Below are positions 1 through 10,171 of a stretch of 64,000 nt of DNA, one piece after another; positions within the stretch are counted from its first letter, which is position 1; every line of letters begins with the position of its first letter. Both the position numbers and the translations under genes were made by a program. Location: assembly GCF_028356935.1 (NCBI RefSeq), contig NZ_CP102798.1:3100001-3164000 (forward strand). The letters run 5' to 3'. Origin of the DNA: Lysinibacillus sp. OF-1. Lineage in GTDB: Bacteria > Bacillota > Bacilli > Bacillales_A > Planococcaceae. The notes beneath the pieces are model-generated. The model did no database searches. It was not told where the DNA came from and saw nothing but the letters and a program-made list of their open reading frames with translations.

Positions 1-380
1 ATTAAAGAGCGGTACACCATTTCAATCCCTTTAATGATGGATGCAGTTTCTTCAGAAGTTGTCTCTACTTGTAGAGCACGCTCAAAATTATCAAGAACTG
101 GCAATAAGTCAGATAGTAGGTTTTGCGCACGGTACTTCTCAGCAGCCTCACTGTCTAACTGATGACGACGACGCATATTATCGAAGTCAGCACGTAGACG
201 TAGGTGACGATTTTCCTCGTCATCTAGCTTTGCTTGTAGCTCAGCCAGCTTCGCCTCATACTGTTCTTCAATAGATAATTCTACTTCTTCTTGAACTTCT
301 GATTGTGTTACTTCCTCTGCTGTCGTTTCAGCTTGTACATCTTCTTGTACTAAATCTTTGTTTTCCGTTGTTTCCGTCAC
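1..380 (-). CDS. grpE: GrpE nucleotide exchange factor, 5' part only (runs off the window)
   Basis: Translating the minus strand from a GTG at 380 gives an acidic Glu/Gln-rich N-terminal tail followed by the start of the GrpE coiled coil (key stretch [13 protein letters not shown]). GrpE drives ADP/ATP exchange on DnaK. The GTG start is chosen because GAGGAGG lies just upstream. It sits 17 bases downstream of hrcA in the same direction, the usual hrcA-grpE-dnaK heat-shock operon, so it is presumably under HrcA/CIRCE control. The C-terminal half and any dnaK lie outside the window. Confidence 0.93.
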   Translation of the reverse strand, partial: MTETTENKDLVQEDVQAETTAEEVTQSEVQEEVELSIEEQYEAKLAELQAKLDDEENRHLRLRADFDNMRRRHQLDSEAAEKYRAQNLLSDLLPVLDNFERALQVETTSEETASIIKGIEMVYRSL

Positions 381-397
381 TTGAATCCTCCTCATTA

Positions 398-1426
398 TCA
401 TTCACTACGATTTTTCATAAAGGCTTGTGTTAAATCCAAGCGCATTATGTCTAATAAAGCCACGACACGCTTATAATCCATACGTGTTGGGCCAATGATA
501 GCAATGGCTCCCTGTTGGTCATCACCAATGGAATAGGTAGTGGTAATGACACTGCAATTTTCCATTTCTAATTGTTTATTTTCTGAGCCTATCCGAATAT
601 GAATACCTGATTCGTTCGGATGGAAAAGGGACTGCACTTGGCTAGTCGTCTCCATCAAGTCCAAAATCATGCGAACTTTATTTAAATCATGGAATTCTGG
701 TTGGTTGAACATATTCGTTTTCCCACCATAGAAAATTTTACTTTCTGAATTATGCATTGTTGCTGTTACGAGCGCGCGAATAAAATCATCCGCTGATCTA
801 ATATGTTGCTGTAACACGGCTAGCACTTCAGCTTCAAGGCTTTTATGGAGATCTTCTAAGGATACACCAATCAGGCGATCATTTAAGATATTGACCATTT
901 TCTCTAAATCAGAAGCGGTAAAATCTGGCGGTAAGTTGAACATGCGATTTTCAACATGCCCATTATTCGTTACGATAATTGCTACTGCTGTATCGCTAGA
1001 AAGAGGGACAATTGAAAATCGTTTGACACGATGCCTTTGAACATCAGGTCCTAAAAGTATGGAAGTATACGATGTCAGCTCCGATAGAATGTTGGCTGAC
1101 TTTCGGATAATATGCTCTACTTCTACTAGTCGATCATTAAAAATTGATTGGATTTGTTGAATGTCCTTCGAATTAATGCCTTGAGGACTCAACAAATGAT
1201 CTACATAAAATCTGTAACCCTTTTCTGAAGGCACTCGACCAGAGGAAGTATGTGTTTTCTCTAAGAAGCCTAATTCCTCTAAATCCGCCATTTCATTTCG
1301 AATAGTGGCTGGACTAAATGTAATCCCTTGTTTTTTGGAGATTTGGCGAGAACCTACCGGCTGTGCAGACACAATAAAGTCGTCTACAATGACTTGCAAT
1401 ATCTGTAACTGCCGATTTGTTAGCAT
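398..1426 (-). CDS. hrcA: Heat-inducible transcription repressor HrcA
   Basis: About 342 residues. The N-terminal winged helix ([18 protein letters not shown]; then SRQISKK and [18 protein letters not shown]) is the HrcA DNA-binding domain and the rest is the dimerisation/GAF-like part. HrcA binds CIRCE and represses the hrcA-grpE-dnaK operon, with GroEL keeping it active. The ATG at 1426 is preferred over an in-frame upstream codon at 1447 because AGAGGTGA sits correctly in front of it and the upstream codon lies inside the CIRCE operator. First gene of the operon with grpE. Confidence 0.97.
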   Translation of the reverse strand: MLTNRQLQILQVIVDDFIVSAQPVGSRQISKKQGITFSPATIRNEMADLEELGFLEKTHTSSGRVPSEKGYRFYVDHLLSPQGINSKDIQQIQSIFNDRLVEVEHIIRKSANILSELTSYTSILLGPDVQRHRVKRFSIVPLSSDTAVAIIVTNNGHVENRMFNLPPDFTASDLEKMVNILNDRLIGVSLEDLHKSLEAEVLAVLQQHIRSADDFIRALVTATMHNSESKIFYGGKTNMFNQPEFHDLNKVRMILDLMETTSQVQSLFHPNESGIHIRIGSENKQLEMENCSVITTTYSIGDDQQGAIAIIGPTRMDYKRVVALLDIMRLDLTQAFMKNRSE

Positions 1427-1440
1427 GATTATCACCTCTG

Positions 1441-1467
1441 TTAGCACTCGACTAAGAGGAGTGCTAA
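1441..1467. promoter_or_regulatory. CIRCE operator (HrcA binding site)
   Basis: Perfect inverted repeat TTAGCACTC - 9 nt - GAGTGCTAA, the consensus CIRCE element, 15 bp upstream of the hrcA start. It is the operator for HrcA and implies heat-shock autoregulation of hrcA-grpE and whatever follows. Confidence 0.97.
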
Positions 1468-1515
1468 TACTATTATTAAGTTATCAAATCCCACATTTTA
1501 TGTCAACGATATCGC

Positions 1516-2661
1516 TCAATCTTCTAGCAAAAATTGTTGAAAAACTTCATTGCCCACAAAACGTCCTTTTCTAGTTAGACGAACACCCACCTTATCTTGT
1601 TCTAAAAGATCTTTTGAAACTAAATCTTTTATAACAGTCTCATAATGAGCAGCCATTGGTGTTTTAAATTTTTCTTCATATATAGTGTGCATAACCCCCG
1701 CTGTTTTTCGCAGCCCTAAAAACATTTGTTCTTCTCTTTTTTCCGCTGGAGATACTTCATGTTCATGAACAATAGGTAGCTCATTTACAAAAACAGCATC
1801 CATATATTTTCTTAATGGACCATGATTGGAGTAACGTATGCCCTTTAAATAACCATGGGCACCCGCCCCAAACCCTGCATATTCATCATTATCCCAATAA
1901 ATCTTGTTATGCTCTGAATGGAAGCCTGGTTTTGCAAAATTACTAATTTCGTATTGTTGAAGTCCATGTAAAGCCATTTGCTGCATCAACACATCATACA
2001 TATCTGCTTCGAGATCTTCCGTTGGTAAATACAACTTGCCTTTTGTGTATTGATTATAAAAAATCGTTTTTGGCTCTACAATAAGAGAGTAGGCAGAGAA
2101 ATGGGGTAAATCAAGGGCAAAAGCTTTGTCTAATGAGTCCTTCCATTGAGCCATCGTTTGCCCAGGTAAACCATACATTAAATCAATGCTAATGTTTTGA
2201 AAGCCAATTTTTCTAGCCAAAGCGATTGTTTCATAAACATGGTCATTACTATGAGTGCGTCCAATCTTCTGTAACAGCCCTTGGTCAAAAGATTGCACAC
2301 CCATGCTTAGACGATTGACACCACCATCAAACAACACTCGCAATTTTGCCGCAGACAATTCATCCGGATTAGCCTCTGATGTAAATTCTGTCACACTCTC
2401 CATCGGAATATACGTATGAATATACGTTAGTAGTTTGTCCAATTGCTCCGGTGATAAAGCAGTTGGTGTCCCACCTCCAAGAAAAATCGTTTCGATATTA
2501 CGAAAATTGTCCGGATATTTTTGTGTGGCAAGAGCCATCTCTTTACCAAGTGCTTCTATATATTCATCCACTGGTTGGTTTTTAAAGTAAAATTTATTGA
2601 AATCACAATAATTACAAATTTGATGACAGAAAGGAATATGAATGTAAACACCTCGTGCCAT
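1516..2661 (-). CDS. hemW: Radical SAM heme chaperone HemW (HemN-like)
   Basis: 381 residues. The N-terminus carries the radical SAM cluster motif CHQICNYC (CX3CX2C) followed by DF, as in HemW, and the GGGTPT glycine motif; a C-terminal HemN domain follows. HemW binds heme and transfers it to acceptor proteins rather than acting as coproporphyrinogen oxidase. An AGAAGGGA site precedes the ATG at 2661. In Bacillus it normally follows lepA directly (lepA-hemW-hrcA); here lepA is about 20.6 kb away, so hemW must have its own promoter. Named yqeR/hemN in older annotations. Confidence 0.93.
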   Translation of the reverse strand: MARGVYIHIPFCHQICNYCDFNKFYFKNQPVDEYIEALGKEMALATQKYPDNFRNIETIFLGGGTPTALSPEQLDKLLTYIHTYIPMESVTEFTSEANPDELSAAKLRVLFDGGVNRLSMGVQSFDQGLLQKIGRTHSNDHVYETIALARKIGFQNISIDLMYGLPGQTMAQWKDSLDKAFALDLPHFSAYSLIVEPKTIFYNQYTKGKLYLPTEDLEADMYDVLMQQMALHGLQQYEISNFAKPGFHSEHNKIYWDNDEYAGFGAGAHGYLKGIRYSNHGPLRKYMDAVFVNELPIVHEHEVSPAEKREEQMFLGLRKTAGVMHTIYEEKFKTPMAAHYETVIKDLVSKDLLEQDKVGVRLTRKGRFVGNEVFQQFLLED

Positions 2662-2798
2662 AGCAATCCCTTCTTTCTCGTTAAGTCTTTTCCATTTCTA
2701 CATTATAACGAATCAATAGAAGGAACGCTATGAAACCATCTAGCGAGTTTTCCATACATATCTGCAAGGGTAGCTTCCTTGTCATTTAGTTCTAGAAA

Positions 2799-2857
2799 AA
2801 AACAAACTGCACTCCGATTGTTAGCCCGTTTCTAACAAATCGGAAGTGCAGTTTTTC
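2799..2857 (-). terminator. Long hairpin terminator after the 2881-3729 gene
   Basis: Arms AAACTGCACTCCGATTGTTAG (2804-2824) and its near-perfect complement at 2832-2854 form a stem of about 20 bp. On the minus strand it ends in a T run, so it terminates the gene at 2881-3729 before hemW. It is also symmetrical enough to act on the plus strand. Confidence 0.85.
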
Positions 2858-2880
2858 ATATATAACAAATGACTACAACT

Positions 2881-3729
2881 TTATTCTTTTTTTATTTTGA
2901 TGCCGTCAGCAACTTTACTGCCATCCTTCTTGACAGGAATTAATGTATAATTTTTTTCTGTTAAATAAAGTGCATCTACGCGACTTCCCCACTTTGTCCC
3001 CTCTTTATTTAATGGATAGGGTGTAGCAAAGTTCCATGATTGTCCTGCCTTTGATTGGATTTTAAAATAAACTGCATCATTGACAATGCTTTGATCGGCA
3101 TGAAAATAAATCGTTGTTGAGATGGGTGTGGAGACAACTTTATCAATCGTTATTTCCTGTTGATCGACATGATTGACTTTTTTATTAATCACAAAGATTT
3201 TTCGATCTTCTTGTAATTGTTCCTGAGAAGCCTCTACCTGAAATTCCCAAGGTTTATCAATCGGTGTTTCTACATTCCAATCTTTATAACGAATAGCTAA
3301 TGCTAAATCTTCGTCTGACGGAAAATCATCCATTTTGATACTATTGTATATGGTATATACATTTTTAGACTGGACAATGGATTGACCTCCATTACGAACC
3401 ATATAATCTTTCCCATTGACGAGTATTTGAGGGAAGAAAAATATTTGGTGTTTTGGTGTAAATGCTTTCACAGGCTCAAAGGTAGCATTCAGTAAAATTT
3501 GATTGTCATCAATAATCACTTCATTTAACGTTAAACGCCCTAAGCTATTGCTTGCTGTCTTCCCCACCTCTGTTTTATAGGCTTCGAAATCCACATCTCG
3601 ATTCCACCACAAATACAGCAATGATCCACTAACGACCATCAATAAAAAGATAACAACTATTCCTCGTTTTTTTCTGCGTCCTCGATTTTCCTTATCCAAA
3701 TCCACTACTCGCAGTATATCATTGGACAA
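2881..3729 (-). CDS. Membrane-anchored extracellular protein, DUF4179/DUF5643-like
   Basis: 282 residues, starting at a TTG preceded by GAGGTG. A short cytoplasmic tail rich in Lys/Arg (GRRKKR) is followed by one membrane segment at about residues 23-43 (IVVIFLLMVVSGSLLYLWW) and an extracellular beta-rich region. The layout and short motifs (LGRLTLNEVIIDDNQILLNATF) resemble the outer domains found on anti-sigma factors of the DUF4179/DUF5643 type, but no zinc anti-sigma domain is visible in the short cytoplasmic part. Function unknown. It stands alone with its own terminator. Confidence 0.7.
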   Translation of the reverse strand: MSNDILRVVDLDKENRGRRKKRGIVVIFLLMVVSGSLLYLWWNRDVDFEAYKTEVGKTASNSLGRLTLNEVIIDDNQILLNATFEPVKAFTPKHQIFFFPQILVNGKDYMVRNGGQSIVQSKNVYTIYNSIKMDDFPSDEDLALAIRYKDWNVETPIDKPWEFQVEASQEQLQEDRKIFVINKKVNHVDQQEITIDKVVSTPISTTIYFHADQSIVNDAVYFKIQSKAGQSWNFATPYPLNKEGTKWGSRVDALYLTEKNYTLIPVKKDGSKVADGIKIKKE

Positions 3730-3844
3730 CCGTACACCTCATTTTTATAAATATCGTTATAATTCATTGTAGTTTGTAACAAAGCATTATATAACCTTGT
3801 TTAAAAGCAAGACAGGACGAATCCATTATGTATAAAAGGAATTT

Positions 3845-5044
3845 TTACATTCCTTTATGCTGATGACGAACTTTGTTGGCCATTTGCATTAAATAGTCCA
3901 CAAAGAGATCATCTCTTACTAACCACACCTCATAATTTCGCTTTAAAAACCACTCCGCTTCATGAAAGCTAGCAAAGTTTTGCGCTAATGGCGTGTTATT
4001 CTTTTCAATCCCCCAGTCAATATCGTCGCTTGAAAAAAGAATAAACACATCCTCTTGCTGATTTTTATAAAATGTTCCAAATGAAGAAGCCTTTAAATTA
4101 TAACGATTCCTTTTGGCATCCTCTGGAATAGGCTCTATGTGGAAGGTTGCCAATACAAACTGTTTGTAGGCTTCCATCGTTAAAGAGCAGCCCGCAGCCT
4201 TTTGATGTCCGCCTCCACCATAAACAGCGGCAATAGCTGACACATCTATATGGTCATGAACCGTTCGAAAGGATATTCTTTTACTGCCCATATTGATCAT
4301 CGCAATATAATCAAGATGCATGTTTTCCTTACCTAATTCATTACCAAGCTCAGAATGATAGGATTCTGCATAAACAACGCCAGCATAAAAGTCGCCCAAA
4401 TTGGTTTGCACAAGTTCTCGTTTCTTCCGCCGAATATAACGCTCTATTTTTTCTTCTTCCATACTTAAAATTTTCTTTTCAAATTCATCAAAATCAAAGC
4501 GATCACTTGTTTTTAAACGATCCAGCATTTTCTCTTCAAATTCTTCAATGGATACTAGAAAAAACAGTGCATTTAATCGTTGCGCTTGAAAATTGCCGTT
4601 CTTTTCCCATTCCCATGTATCATATTGTCTTACTAACTCTACGAATTCTGAAATGGCGGCTGTTTTTTCTAATAAACCATGGGTCACCAAGTACTGATAC
4701 AATAAAGAAGTAGCGGACGTTAAATAGCCATGCTCATCTTCAATTAAAACCTTTCCCCATTCATACTGATTGAAATGCAGCGCTGTTTTATGATGATCCA
4801 GCAATTGTACATTCCCAGTTGCCTGATAATAGTCCTGAATCCTTTTTTCATTTTCTTCGTTTGGAGAAAGATCTGTAATAAACAAAAATGTTTTCTGTTG
4901 ATCATTCTCCAAAAAGAATTCTATTTCACGGTCAAGTGCCGTAATAGAATTGTAGCGTATCCTTACCTTATCGTTAAAAGCAAGCTTTGCTAAAATCCCA
5001 CACCCTACTCCATCTAAATCATTATGTGATAATAATTTATACAT
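3845..5044 (-). CDS. nrnB: DHH/DHHA1 phosphoesterase, NrnB-like oligoribonuclease
   Basis: About 399 residues. The DHH domain shows SHNDLDGVGCG near the N-terminus, FITDLSPNE and LLDHHKTA, and the DHHA1 domain has GGGGHQKAAGC near residue 285. This order and length match B. subtilis NrnB (YngD), which degrades short RNA oligonucleotides and hydrolyses pAp-like substrates with manganese. The ATG at 5044 is chosen because GGAGGTGA lies directly before it; an upstream in-frame ATG is part of that ribosome site. No operon partner; it is divergent from the deacetylase at 5201. Confidence 0.85.
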   Translation of the reverse strand: MYKLLSHNDLDGVGCGILAKLAFNDKVRIRYNSITALDREIEFFLENDQQKTFLFITDLSPNEENEKRIQDYYQATGNVQLLDHHKTALHFNQYEWGKVLIEDEHGYLTSATSLLYQYLVTHGLLEKTAAISEFVELVRQYDTWEWEKNGNFQAQRLNALFFLVSIEEFEEKMLDRLKTSDRFDFDEFEKKILSMEEEKIERYIRRKKRELVQTNLGDFYAGVVYAESYHSELGNELGKENMHLDYIAMINMGSKRISFRTVHDHIDVSAIAAVYGGGGHQKAAGCSLTMEAYKQFVLATFHIEPIPEDAKRNRYNLKASSFGTFYKNQQEDVFILFSSDDIDWGIEKNNTPLAQNFASFHEAEWFLKRNYEVWLVRDDLFVDYLMQMANKVRHQHKGM

Positions 5045-5200
5045 CTCTTCACCTCCCATGTAGTATGGTTATTTTTTTGTGATTCAAACAGAAAGTGGTA
5101 GCTAAAAATTGCAGTACGGACAAAGCGTCATTGAAATTGGATTCAAGTTAACATACATTTAAAACATGATATCGATCTGGACAAAGAGAGGAGTCTGTTC

Positions 5201-5905
5201 ATGAAACGGAAACTAATTACTATTGGCATAGTTCTTCTACTAATGTGTGCTTTCGCATTTTCAGCTTATAAACTAATGAACGCTCGTAACTATCAATTGT
5301 TTGGCAATATTACTTCTCATGTTGACACACAGGAAAAGGTGGCTGCCCTGACATTCGATGATGGACCAACTGACAAGACAGACGCTATTTTAGCGTTACT
5401 AGAAGACTACCAAGTAAAAGCAACGTTTTTTCTAATTGGACAGGATATTGAGAAGCATCCAGAAGAAGCAAAGAAAATTGCAGTAGCAGGCCATCAAATT
5501 GGCAACCATACGTATTCGCATAAGCGTATGGTATTGAAAAGCCCTTCCTTTATTAAAAATGAAATAGAAAAAACAGATGCACTCATTGCTAGCATTGGCT
5601 ATCAACAAACACCTTTCGTCAGACCACCCTATGGTAAAAAACTAATCGGCTTTCCCCATTATTTACATAAACATCAACGTGAGACCATTACATGGAACTT
5701 AGAGCCCGATACGTTCTTTACAAAGGCAGAGGAAAAAATAAATTATGTGAAAGAAAATATTCAACCAGGTTCTATTATTTTAATGCACCCTATGTACGAC
5801 CATACAGACAATGAATTACAGGCAATAGAAGGCATTCTTCAAACGCTTATTGATGAAGGCTATACATTTGTTACGATAGAAGAACTTTTACAATATCAAA
5901 AATAA
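5201..5905 (+). CDS. Polysaccharide deacetylase family protein (membrane-anchored)
   Basis: 234 residues with an N-terminal membrane anchor or signal (residues 5-24) and a NodB domain: motif 1 LTFDDGPTD, motif 2 GNHTYSHKRM with the two metal-binding His, motif 3 RPPYGK, and the late LMHPMY histidine motif. Such enzymes remove acetyl groups from peptidoglycan or related glycans outside the membrane. The substrate cannot be told from sequence. GAGAGGAG precedes the ATG and a terminator follows, so it is a single-gene unit. Confidence 0.88.
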   Translation: MKRKLITIGIVLLLMCAFAFSAYKLMNARNYQLFGNITSHVDTQEKVAALTFDDGPTDKTDAILALLEDYQVKATFFLIGQDIEKHPEEAKKIAVAGHQIGNHTYSHKRMVLKSPSFIKNEIEKTDALIASIGYQQTPFVRPPYGKKLIGFPHYLHKHQRETITWNLEPDTFFTKAEEKINYVKENIQPGSIILMHPMYDHTDNELQAIEGILQTLIDEGYTFVTIEELLQYQK

Positions 5906-5920
5906 TCACCCCTGTTGCCA

Positions 5921-5953
5921 AGAATCTGCATCACCTTTCATGCAGATTTTTTT
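5921..5953 (+). terminator. Terminator after the polysaccharide deacetylase
   Basis: AATCTGCAT - 8 nt - ATGCAGATT followed by seven T residues, 18 bases after the deacetylase stop codon. Confidence 0.88.
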
Positions 5954-6261
5954 AGTTAGAAAGGATTAGATTCCCTCTCTTTTTCTATGACCTAAACATT
6001 ATCTAATTTATAATTTCTAATCTTCCTCTCAATCTCCATATCCAATAGCATGTTCAGCTTATAAACCCCATGGCATAAAGGAAAACAACTTATTTAGAAT
6101 CTATAAATTGAAGTTGGATTTTTCAGAAATGTTAATAAATATTTTTTCAGTAAAATATAATCACCATCTCTGCTAAAATATGCTATTATACCTTTAGTAT
6201 AATGTCCTATTTTTATTATATTAAAAATAGAGGAAATATGAACTATAAAAGGATGATGATT

Positions 6262-7905
6262 ATGCAAAATATCCAACAATTATTCCAGAGCGAAGATGGA
6301 AATATCCAACAAAGAGAGAATTTTTTATCCCTATTAGAGAAAATTGTTTCCTCATTAGATGAATTAAAAAATCCACATAAGACAACACTTGGTCCAATGA
6401 AAGAGCGTTCTGCTAATTTCTATCAAGAGCTGATGCAAGAACATCAAGTGCCAACTACAGGGGTTGGGCTCGATCAAGTTGTAAAAGAAATGACACAATT
6501 AATGCAAGGACATCCTTATCATACACGTAACTTTGTAACCAATGTTTTACCAATGGCAAGCATCCCAGGTGTATTAGGTCAATTTACAAATGCCCTACTA
6601 AATGGCAACAATTTATGGGATGTTTATGGTCCTGCTGCCGCTGAGTGTGAGGTCAAAGTAGTGGCTATGATGTCTAAATTAGTTGGCTATGATTATACGA
6701 AGAGCTTTGGTTATACAACATGGGGTGGACAAGGTGCCGTTTTCAGTGGACTTCGCCTTGCCATCGCCAAACAATTTCCACATGCCAAAGAAGATGGTGT
6801 TCCGAATAACTTATATTGCTTTGCTTCAGAAAACGCACATTATAGCCTTTTAAAATCTGTTGAGGCCGTGGGCATTGGCAGTAAACATTTAGTACGTGTA
6901 AAAGCTGGCAAAGACCACTCAATGGATGTGGAAGACCTACGTATTCGTATGACAGAAGTAATCGAAAATGGCGGTATCCCTGTCTATGTAGTGGCTACTA
7001 CAGGAGCGACTGATCAATTTGGTATTGATGATATACAAGCTATTAAAGAGGTTACTACAACGCTTGAGAAGAAGTACAATTTACAGCCAGTACATATTCA
7101 TGCTGATTCGGCTTTAGGTGGTTTTTATGCCTTCTTCAATGATTATGATTTCGAAAAAAACCCTCTACAATTTGAAGGCGATGTCGTACAAGGCTTACGA
7201 CATATCCATGACCGCATGCAACATCTAGCTATGGCAGATAGCCTTTGCTTTGACTTCCAAAAGCTTGGACAAACACCTTATTTAACTAGCTTATTCTTAA
7301 TTAAAGAAGGTAACAGTTTACAGCTATTAGATATTGAGGACTTCGATACACCTTATGTGGGCAATCGTGGTTACGGTTCATACCATACTGGTTATACATT
7401 AGAGTGCTCTCGTATGGGTAGCTCCATTGCTATTTTTGCTGCTCTCCAAGCATTCGGTAAGGAAGGTTATCAGCAACTATTAGCCAACTATGTACGTGTG
7501 AATTTAGCGTTCCGCACACAATTAGCTGTGAAAACACCAATGCTACAGGTCGTTAATGACACAAATATTGGTCCAGTTACAGCCTTTCGCTTGTATCCTG
7601 ATGGCTTCAATTGGCAGGCTGAACAAGCTGGTCATTATACACAGGATCAAATCGAACACATTAATGGCATCAATGCATCATTCTTTGAAATTATAGGTGA
7701 AGGTCGTGATGATGTATTCTTCGGTGATACAACACGGGTTTGTACGGTTAGCACGAGTGATACAACACAGCATGTTCCCGTTGCAGCGGCAAAATTCTTC
7801 TCTATTTCACCATACACAGAGACAGATCATATCCCAAACATGATTCATTTCTTACAGCAAAAGCTAACAGTATTGGAGGCGTCTCACATTGCGTATCGTC
7901 ACTAA
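6262..7905 (+). CDS. Group II PLP-dependent decarboxylase-like protein
   Basis: About 547 residues. It has the group II aminotransferase-like fold: H280-A-D282 in the HADSALGGF motif, which holds the pyridoxal ring nitrogen, and the Schiff-base lysine K334 in [11 protein letters not shown]. The usual DPHK/NPHK motif is altered to DFQK, although the lysine is kept. Relatives decarboxylate tyrosine, glutamate, aspartate or diaminobutyrate; the substrate cannot be assigned. Candidate starts are 6238 (AGAGGAA ahead) and 6262 (AAAGG ahead); 6262 gives the more typical N-terminus. The gene overlaps the chemoreceptor gene by 17 bp, so translation is probably coupled. Confidence 0.82.
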   Translation: MQNIQQLFQSEDGNIQQRENFLSLLEKIVSSLDELKNPHKTTLGPMKERSANFYQELMQEHQVPTTGVGLDQVVKEMTQLMQGHPYHTRNFVTNVLPMASIPGVLGQFTNALLNGNNLWDVYGPAAAECEVKVVAMMSKLVGYDYTKSFGYTTWGGQGAVFSGLRLAIAKQFPHAKEDGVPNNLYCFASENAHYSLLKSVEAVGIGSKHLVRVKAGKDHSMDVEDLRIRMTEVIENGGIPVYVVATTGATDQFGIDDIQAIKEVTTTLEKKYNLQPVHIHADSALGGFYAFFNDYDFEKNPLQFEGDVVQGLRHIHDRMQHLAMADSLCFDFQKLGQTPYLTSLFLIKEGNSLQLLDIEDFDTPYVGNRGYGSYHTGYTLECSRMGSSIAIFAALQAFGKEGYQQLLANYVRVNLAFRTQLAVKTPMLQVVNDTNIGPVTAFRLYPDGFNWQAEQAGHYTQDQIEHINGINASFFEIIGEGRDDVFFGDTTRVCTVSTSDTTQHVPVAAAKFFSISPYTETDHIPNMIHFLQQKLTVLEASHIAYRH

Positions 7906-9586
7906 ATTTAAAAGTTCTTTACTCTATAAATATATAGCCAGTTTCACCATTCCAATAGCCATTATTTCATTGCTATTTAGTGTTGTTTTATTCGCGGTTT
8001 CTTACCGTATTATCGACAATTTTGTCATTAAACAATTCGAAACTACTTTAGAGATCACATCGAATACGATTTTTGAAGATCTTGAGAAAAATGATGTAAA
8101 AGCGGCGGATAACGGTAGCTCTGACAATTATAAAAAACTATTAGATCAATTAAACGCTACGGTTAAAAAGTTTGATATAGAAAACGCCTATGTGCTTTCA
8201 AAAGCCAATGGTAAGGAGCATATCGTGGCATTAAGTAATACTGACAATCATCAGCAAGACTATGAATTTAGTGATGAAATGCGAAAAGCCGTCGACACAC
8301 AAACCATTCAAACAAGTGATATATACAAAGATGAATATGGTATCCATAAATCTATTTTCATCCCATTTAAAGATACTGATATTATTTTTGGTTTAGATAT
8401 GGATGCTTCCTTCATTTCTAAGCTACAAACAGAAACACTTTGGATTTGTATTATTCTAACCGTTGTTTTTGTGATTTTTGGTATTATCGTTGCTTACTTT
8501 ATTAGTGTAGGTATTACGAAACCAATTAAAAAAATGACTCGCTATGTCGGTCAGGTTGCACAGGGAGATTTAGCCGTCGAGCCTCTCCAAATAAAAGGTT
8601 CCAATGAAATTGCCCAGCTATCATCAGGCATTGAAAATATGACGGAAGATTTACGTACATTAATTCAGCAAATAGCTCAAAATGCTGAACAAGTGGCGGC
8701 CATGTCAGAGGAATTAACTGCAAGCTCCGAGCAAACAAGTGCTTCCATACAGCAAATTACATCTTCTATGCAAGAGGTTGCAGTGGGCTCAGAAAAACAA
8801 ACCTCTTCGATTGAAGAAGTGGAAAGCCATATTACAACCATCTCTAGCAAAATGACAGAGGTTGTCACAAGCGTAACTGGTGTGACAGAAAAGGCATTCC
8901 AGGCATCTGCGATCTCAGAAAAAGGCAATACAACGATTCAAGATGCTACAGAAAAAATGGCCGTAACATCCCAAGCCATTCAAGAATCAGCAACTGTCGT
9001 TGAACGTTTAAGCACATACACGAATGAAATCGGGGATATTGTAGCATTGATTACCCAAATAACGGATCAAACCAACTTACTTGCGTTAAATGCTTCCATT
9101 GAAGCAGCGCGTGCAGGTGAGCATGGCAAAGGCTTTGCAGTAGTAGCTGAGGAAGTACGTAAGCTGGCCGATCAATCTTTAGATGCTACAAACAGTATTC
9201 GAACACGTATCGAAACCATTAAGGAAGAATCGGCTCAAGCCGTAAAATCGATGGCTATTAGCAGCAGTAATCTTGCGGAAAGCTCCACAACATTTAATGC
9301 ATCAGGAGAAGCATTTGCTGACATCTATAGCCACGTCACATCACTTACGCAGGAAATGGACCATGTCAATAACATAATGTCCAATATCAATGAAGGCGTG
9401 AGCAGCATCGCGATCTCTGTTGAACAAGTGGGCGTAGTAGCTGTGCAAGCCTCAGGCAATATTCAAAACGTTGCTGCTGCTTCTGAGGAGCAATCTGCAA
9501 GTATCGAGGAAATCACAGCTTCTTCGAATAACTTAGCAGAAATGGCTCAACAGCTTCGCAATATCACTCAAAAATTTAAGTTATAA
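7889..9586 (+). CDS. Methyl-accepting chemotaxis protein
   Basis: 565 residues starting at a TTG inside the decarboxylase gene, with GGAGG nine bases before. Membrane segments lie at about residues 12-36 and 178-205, enclosing a roughly 140-residue extracellular sensor domain of single-Cache size. A HAMP domain ([19 protein letters not shown]) and a long coiled-coil signalling domain follow, with the conserved hairpin tip [20 protein letters not shown] near residue 395 that contacts CheA/CheW. No C-terminal CheR-tethering pentapeptide is seen. The ligand is unknown; the 17-bp overlap with the decarboxylase gene suggests linked function. Confidence 0.95.
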   Translation: MRIVTKFKSSLLYKYIASFTIPIAIISLLFSVVLFAVSYRIIDNFVIKQFETTLEITSNTIFEDLEKNDVKAADNGSSDNYKKLLDQLNATVKKFDIENAYVLSKANGKEHIVALSNTDNHQQDYEFSDEMRKAVDTQTIQTSDIYKDEYGIHKSIFIPFKDTDIIFGLDMDASFISKLQTETLWICIILTVVFVIFGIIVAYFISVGITKPIKKMTRYVGQVAQGDLAVEPLQIKGSNEIAQLSSGIENMTEDLRTLIQQIAQNAEQVAAMSEELTASSEQTSASIQQITSSMQEVAVGSEKQTSSIEEVESHITTISSKMTEVVTSVTGVTEKAFQASAISEKGNTTIQDATEKMAVTSQAIQESATVVERLSTYTNEIGDIVALITQITDQTNLLALNASIEAARAGEHGKGFAVVAEEVRKLADQSLDATNSIRTRIETIKEESAQAVKSMAISSSNLAESSTTFNASGEAFADIYSHVTSLTQEMDHVNNIMSNINEGVSSIAISVEQVGVVAVQASGNIQNVAAASEEQSASIEEITASSNNLAEMAQQLRNITQKFKL

Positions 9587-9591
9587 AATTA

Positions 9592-9627
9592 AGAATCCGC
9601 TATGCTCCTTTTCGGCATAGCGGATTT
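9592..9627 (+). terminator. Terminator after the chemoreceptor gene
   Basis: AATCCGCTATGC - 8 nt - GCATAGCGGATTTTT, starting 8 bases after the stop codon. Confidence 0.9.
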
Positions 9628-9637
9628 TTCTCTGCAT

Positions 9638-9668
9638 AAAAAATCTCCTACCAAAATGGTAGAAGATT
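9638..9668 (-). terminator. Terminator of yqeY
   Basis: On the minus strand AATCTTCTACC - TTTT-type loop - GGTAGGAGATTTTTT. The left arm overlaps the yqeY stop codon and the T run points leftward. Confidence 0.8.
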
Positions 9669-10095
9669 AGGCAATAATATTTTTCACAACTTTTGAGATA
9701 ACTGCACCTTCCGCTTGGCCTGTAAGCAATGGCTTCGCAATTTTCATGGCTTCTCCCATGTTCATTCCTTTACCAACACCTGCCGCTACTAATTTCTCAG
9801 CAATCGCTTCTTCGGATAATTGCTTCGGTAAGAAAGATTTCAAAAGTGTCAATTTGGCTTCCTCTTTTTCAATCAAATCTACTCGTCCAGCCGTCTGTGC
9901 GCCTTCTAACGCTTGATTCGTTTGTTTGACCTCTCGATGAATAATGGCTATCTCTTCTTCAGCGATTAATGCTGCTCCCTTTTCTTTTTCAGCAGAATCT
10001 AAAGCTGATTTCAAAAGAGATAATACACCCTTTGCTAAAGTATCTTTCTCTCTCATTGCCGTTTTTAATTGTTCAAATACTTCTGTTTTTAACAA
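9667..10095 (-). CDS. yqeY: YqeY / GatB-YqeY domain protein
   Basis: About 142 residues of the YqeY family, which shares the C-terminal tail domain of GatB-type amidotransferases and may bind tRNA; its role is not settled. Recognisable stretches are LSLLKSALDSAEKEKG, LLKSFLPKQLSEEAI and MGEAMKIAKPLLTGQAEG. A TTG at 10095 is taken as the start because GAAGGAG (10104-10110) is 8 bases ahead; a GTG at 10104 begins on the last base of that ribosome site and cannot use it. In Bacillus yqeY follows rpsU, which is not here. Confidence 0.88.
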   Translation of the reverse strand: MLKTEVFEQLKTAMREKDTLAKGVLSLLKSALDSAEKEKGAALIAEEEIAIIHREVKQTNQALEGAQTAGRVDLIEKEEAKLTLLKSFLPKQLSEEAIAEKLVAAGVGKGMNMGEAMKIAKPLLTGQAEGAVISKVVKNIIA

Positions 10096-10171
10096 TGATC
10101 TCACTCCTTCAAGCCATCTATATTAGAAAACATTATACCATAAAATACCTCAGAACATGACAGTCAGTGCC

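Noticed and set aside
41..274. Plus-strand open frame at the left edge
   Set aside because: Shadow of grpE, whose minus-strand product is clear.
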